Shown in pieces: positions 61,759-64,000 of a stretch of 64,000 nucleotides of DNA. The position numbers were made by a program, and so were the translations under genes. The DNA lies in assembly GCF_003014495.1 (NCBI RefSeq), contig NZ_PYGC01000007.1:1-64000 (forward strand), given 5' to 3'. Source of the DNA: Prolixibacter denitrificans. Lineage in GTDB: Bacteria > Bacteroidota > Bacteroidia > Bacteroidales > Prolixibacteraceae. Below the pieces are notes generated by a model that did no database searches, was not told the DNA's origin, and saw only the letters and a program-made list of their open reading frames with translations. Positions within the stretch are counted from its first letter, which is position 1. Each line of letters starts with the position of its first letter.

Positions 61759-62385
61759 TCAGTCGAACCGCAAATAGATAAACGAAGCTACGGCAAAAAC
61801 GATGATCATGATACCAACGATTTTGTTGGCCCACCACAGCATGTGAAGATTGATTTTGTGGCGGAACAGATTTACCAGGCCGGTTAACACAAACCACCAA
61901 CTCGACGCCCCGCCGAATACGCCGGTAATAATCATCAGCGATTTAATCGGCGCAGACAGTTTCAATGCCAGTCCAGAGCCGGCAAATACGGCAATGAAAA
62001 CAAAGACGGCCATCGGGTTGGAAACAGTTAGTAGCAAGGTGAAAAGATAATCCTGTAGGTAGGTCGATCCTTTCTTCTTGAACTTTTGTAACTCCTGCGA
62101 CGGATTGGATTTGAAGATGTGCAGTCCGAGGAGAATAAGGATAATCGCACCGGAAATTTCGAAATAGATGGAGTGTGCCGTGATGAAATCGATAATCATC
62201 GTCATACTGAAACCGGCTATAATCGCATAGATCGTATCAGACGTTGCAGCTCCCAGCCCTGACGACATACCGGAACGCCAGTTTTTGTTCACTGTACGTT
62301 GTATGCAAAGCATTCCGATTGGTCCTAAGGGAACGGAGACAGCAATTCCAATAATGAATCCTTTCCAGATTAATTCCAGTTCCAT
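61759..62385 (-). CDS. LysE-family translocator
   Basis: 208 residues with six hydrophobic segments. LysE/RhtB landmarks are GFIIGIAVSVPLGPIGMLCI with the conserved Gly-Pro-Ile, then GMSSGLGAATSDTIYAIIAG, and TLLLTVSNPMAVFVFIAVFA with the Asn-Pro motif. Members export amino acids such as lysine, threonine or homoserine; the substrate cannot be told. Inner membrane. Divergent from the esterase gene at 62566, with 180 bp between. Confidence 0.9.
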   Translation of the reverse strand: MELELIWKGFIIGIAVSVPLGPIGMLCIQRTVNKNWRSGMSSGLGAATSDTIYAIIAGFSMTMIIDFITAHSIYFEISGAIILILLGLHIFKSNPSQELQKFKKKGSTYLQDYLFTLLLTVSNPMAVFVFIAVFAGSGLALKLSAPIKSLMIITGVFGGASSWWFVLTGLVNLFRHKINLHMLWWANKIVGIMIIVFAVASFIYLRFD

Positions 62386-62565
62386 GGCCGCAAAATTAAG
62401 TTAAAAATTGTAACACCTCCCGATTTCGTTGGTTAAAAATGAGTCTATGTTTGTGGACAAATATTCTGTTTTTAAAAGAATTTAAAATAAGTTTATGGCT
62501 TCCGTTCGGATACTCACAACCTGCTTCATACAATAAGCAGAAAAACTAATGGCAAATCCAGTGTT

Positions 62566-63468
62566 ATGAAGAATCTCTTGCTACTTACCCTATTGTTTAT
62601 GTTTAGTTTACAGCCTTCTTTCTCACAGGAAACGTTAAAGCTTTGGCCTGATGGAGTTCCGGGGCCCAATGTTTCGCCCAAACCTGAAGAGGTATTTGAT
62701 AGTGTGCGGGTCCGTTATGTTTCGGAGCCAACGCTGACCGTTTATCTTCCGGAAAAGAAAAAAAACAGTGGAACGGCTGTGGTTATATGTCCCGGAGGAG
62801 GTTATTGGATTGAGGCAATGGATCACGAGGGATATGATTTTGCAAAATATTTGCAGGAGCGTGGAATTGCCGGTATCGTATTAAAGTACCGCCTCCCATA
62901 TGGCCATTCAAATATTCCACTGCAGGATGTGCAACAGGCCATCCGAACGGTTCGGGCTAATGCCCAAAAGTGGGGGATTGACCCGAATAAAGTGGGAATT
63001 GCAGGATTCTCTGCTGGTGGACACCTGGCATCGACTGCCGAGACACACTTCGACGCTGGAAACCCGGATGCTTCTGAGCTCATAGCTCGGGAGAGCAGTC
63101 GCCCCGATTTTGCCATTCTGGGTTACCCGGTAATTACCATGAATAAAGCCTGGACGCATTTGGGATCGCGGGAAAATTTACTCGGGAAGAATCCGTCAAA
63201 GGAATTGGTTAAAAAATATTCAAACGAACTGCAGGTAACTCCGCAAACTCCGCCTACTTTCATTTTTCTGGCGGATGATGACGATGTTGTTCCTCCCAAA
63301 AACAGTGTTGAGTTCTATATGGCTTTAAGAAAAAACAAGGTGCCGGCTGAGATGCATATTTTCGCAGAAGGCGGGCACGGCTTTGGAATGCACATTAGCG
63401 GAAAACCACACGACCAATGGCGAAATTTGGTCATCGATTGGATGCGCGTCCGTAAATTGATTCCTTAA
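62566..63468 (+). CDS. Secreted alpha/beta-hydrolase, acetyl-xylan-esterase-like
   Basis: 300 residues with a signal peptide ending near SFSQE. The alpha/beta-hydrolase core resembles the BD-FAE/Axe-type esterases that remove acetyl or feruloyl groups from plant glycans: oxyanion-hole GTAVVICPGGGYWIEAMDHE, nucleophile S149 in VGIAGFSAGGHLASTAETHF, acid Asp in FIFLADDDDVVPPKNSVEFY and the His in FAEGGHGFGMHISGKPHDQW. The early segment ETLKLWPDGVPGPN is typical for this branch. Periplasmic. Single gene, not within the SusCD locus. Confidence 0.9.
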   Translation: MKNLLLLTLLFMFSLQPSFSQETLKLWPDGVPGPNVSPKPEEVFDSVRVRYVSEPTLTVYLPEKKKNSGTAVVICPGGGYWIEAMDHEGYDFAKYLQERGIAGIVLKYRLPYGHSNIPLQDVQQAIRTVRANAQKWGIDPNKVGIAGFSAGGHLASTAETHFDAGNPDASELIARESSRPDFAILGYPVITMNKAWTHLGSRENLLGKNPSKELVKKYSNELQVTPQTPPTFIFLADDDDVVPPKNSVEFYMALRKNKVPAEMHIFAEGGHGFGMHISGKPHDQWRNLVIDWMRVRKLIP

Positions 63469-63517
63469 ATATGGAGAACCTGTTCAAACTCCCAACTTAT
63501 TGTTAAGTTTATTGTCT

Positions 63518-64000
63518 ATGTTGTCTGACACACATCCTCACAAAGTCATAAATCATTGTCCCCGTTGTGGTTCAAGCCAGTTTATTAGTAGGGAAGAAGG
63601 TATCTCTTTTTCTTGCGAAGATTGTGGCTTCGTTTATTTCGTCAATAGTTCGGCAGCGGTGGCTTGTCTTATTTTTAATTCGAAAGGCGAATTGATGCTT
63701 TCGCGAAGAGCGATTGAACCGAACCGCGGAATGCTGGACTTGCCGGGAGGATTTGTTGATGTGATGGAAACCGCAGAAGAGGCGGTTCGAAGAGAAATCA
63801 ACGAAGAGTTGGGAATTGCAGTTACCGGTTTGCAGTATCTCACGTCCTTTCCCAACGAATATGTCTTTTCGGGCTACAGCGTTTTTACGCTCGACATGGC
63901 TTTTGTTTGCCGGGTCGATGACCTCGCTTCTGCCCATCCCAAAGACGATATTTCAGCCATCGAATTTTACGATGTGAAAACTGTTCCGTTCCAGGAATTG
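63518..64000 (+). CDS. NUDIX hydrolase with an N-terminal zinc ribbon (cut by the right edge)
   Basis: 161 codons are in the window, and the frame is open at the edge. Starts MLSDTHPHKVINHCPRCGSS; four cysteines in CPRCG and CEDCG form a zinc ribbon as in NudC-like proteins. The Nudix box is complete: GGFVDVMETAEEAVRREINE followed by ELGI. Hydrolyses nucleoside diphosphate-linked substrates. NudC-type proteins remove NAD caps or NADH, but the short form here may have another substrate. The next residues (TSFPNEYVFSGYSVFTLDMA) fit the NADH-pyrophosphatase-like branch. Confidence 0.9.
   Translation, partial: MLSDTHPHKVINHCPRCGSSQFISREEGISFSCEDCGFVYFVNSSAAVACLIFNSKGELMLSRRAIEPNRGMLDLPGGFVDVMETAEEAVRREINEELGIAVTGLQYLTSFPNEYVFSGYSVFTLDMAFVCRVDDLASAHPKDDISAIEFYDVKTVPFQEL

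Noticed and set aside
1-64000. CRISPR arrays, insertion sequences or prophage
   Set aside because: No regular repeat-spacer pattern, no transposase or phage structural gene was seen. The only arrays are the 21-bp repeat, the in-gene 213-bp units and the attC-like sites.

Overview
The window reads as a chromosomal stretch of a member of the Bacteroidota, most likely a Marinilabiliales/Prolixibacteraceae-type organism. This assignment is inference. It rests on a SusC/SusD locus with FecI/FecR control, LytTR two-component genes, promoter elements of the Bacteroidota form TTTG-N19-TAnnTTTG (clearest in front of three tRNA-Lys genes), generally weak ribosome binding sites, and Bacteroidota-type families such as DUF6913, GH97, DUF4465 and the cysteine-rich CWC family.

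Left end (1-3.2 kb). Three small genes for exported proteins, all on the minus strand, sit in compact modules. Each module starts and ends with its own 10-bp inverted core (GTTA... at the start, ...TAAC at the end), and the modules are separated by palindromic spacers of about 70-140 bp. This is the layout of an integron gene-cassette array (attC sites). No integrase is seen. Directly beside it lies a tandem array of 22 degenerate 21-bp units whose coding sense flips halfway without loss of phase.

3.2-18.5 kb. Housekeeping and small operons: a DnaQ-like exonuclease fused to a GIY-YIG domain, cysQ, dapA with a DUF6913 gene, and ligA. A cobalamin riboswitch precedes a CWC-motif protein and a DUF4465 lipoprotein (the family of the B12-binding protein BtuH). 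Next come ggt, a SlyD-type isomerase, aroC with two small genes, and an aminotransferase.

18.6-33.6 kb. A GH97 glycosidase, cinA, an AsmA-family protein, an NhaC antiporter, a long repeat/coiled-coil protein that is a paralogue of the gene at 11.5 kb, a DoxX / Gfo-Idh-MocA / TIM-barrel operon, a DJ-1 family protein and an ECF sigma factor.

34-43.7 kb. Two of three identical tRNA-Lys(UUU) genes, a LytS/LytR-like pair divergent from a short MotA/TolQ/ExbB-like protein, a GNAT acetyltransferase, gpmA, a ~1150-residue protein that I take to be the pyrophosphate-dependent PEP carboxykinase, and a sigma factor overlapping a membrane-protein gene.

43.9-59.4 kb. A polysaccharide utilisation locus, all on the minus strand: ECF sigma, FecR anti-sigma, SusC with an STN signalling domain, SusD, a SusE/F-like glycan-binding lipoprotein, a GH66 dextranase-type enzyme, a GH31 enzyme and a six-hairpin glycosidase-like lipoprotein. 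GH66 plus GH31 points to dextran or another alpha-1,6-glucan as substrate.

59.6-64 kb. The third tRNA-Lys, a secreted protein, an SDR dehydrogenase with a thioesterase, a LysE-type exporter, a secreted esterase and a NUDIX hydrolase cut by the right edge.

All coordinates and motifs come from reading the sequence. Family names are from memory of family signatures, and no database search was run.
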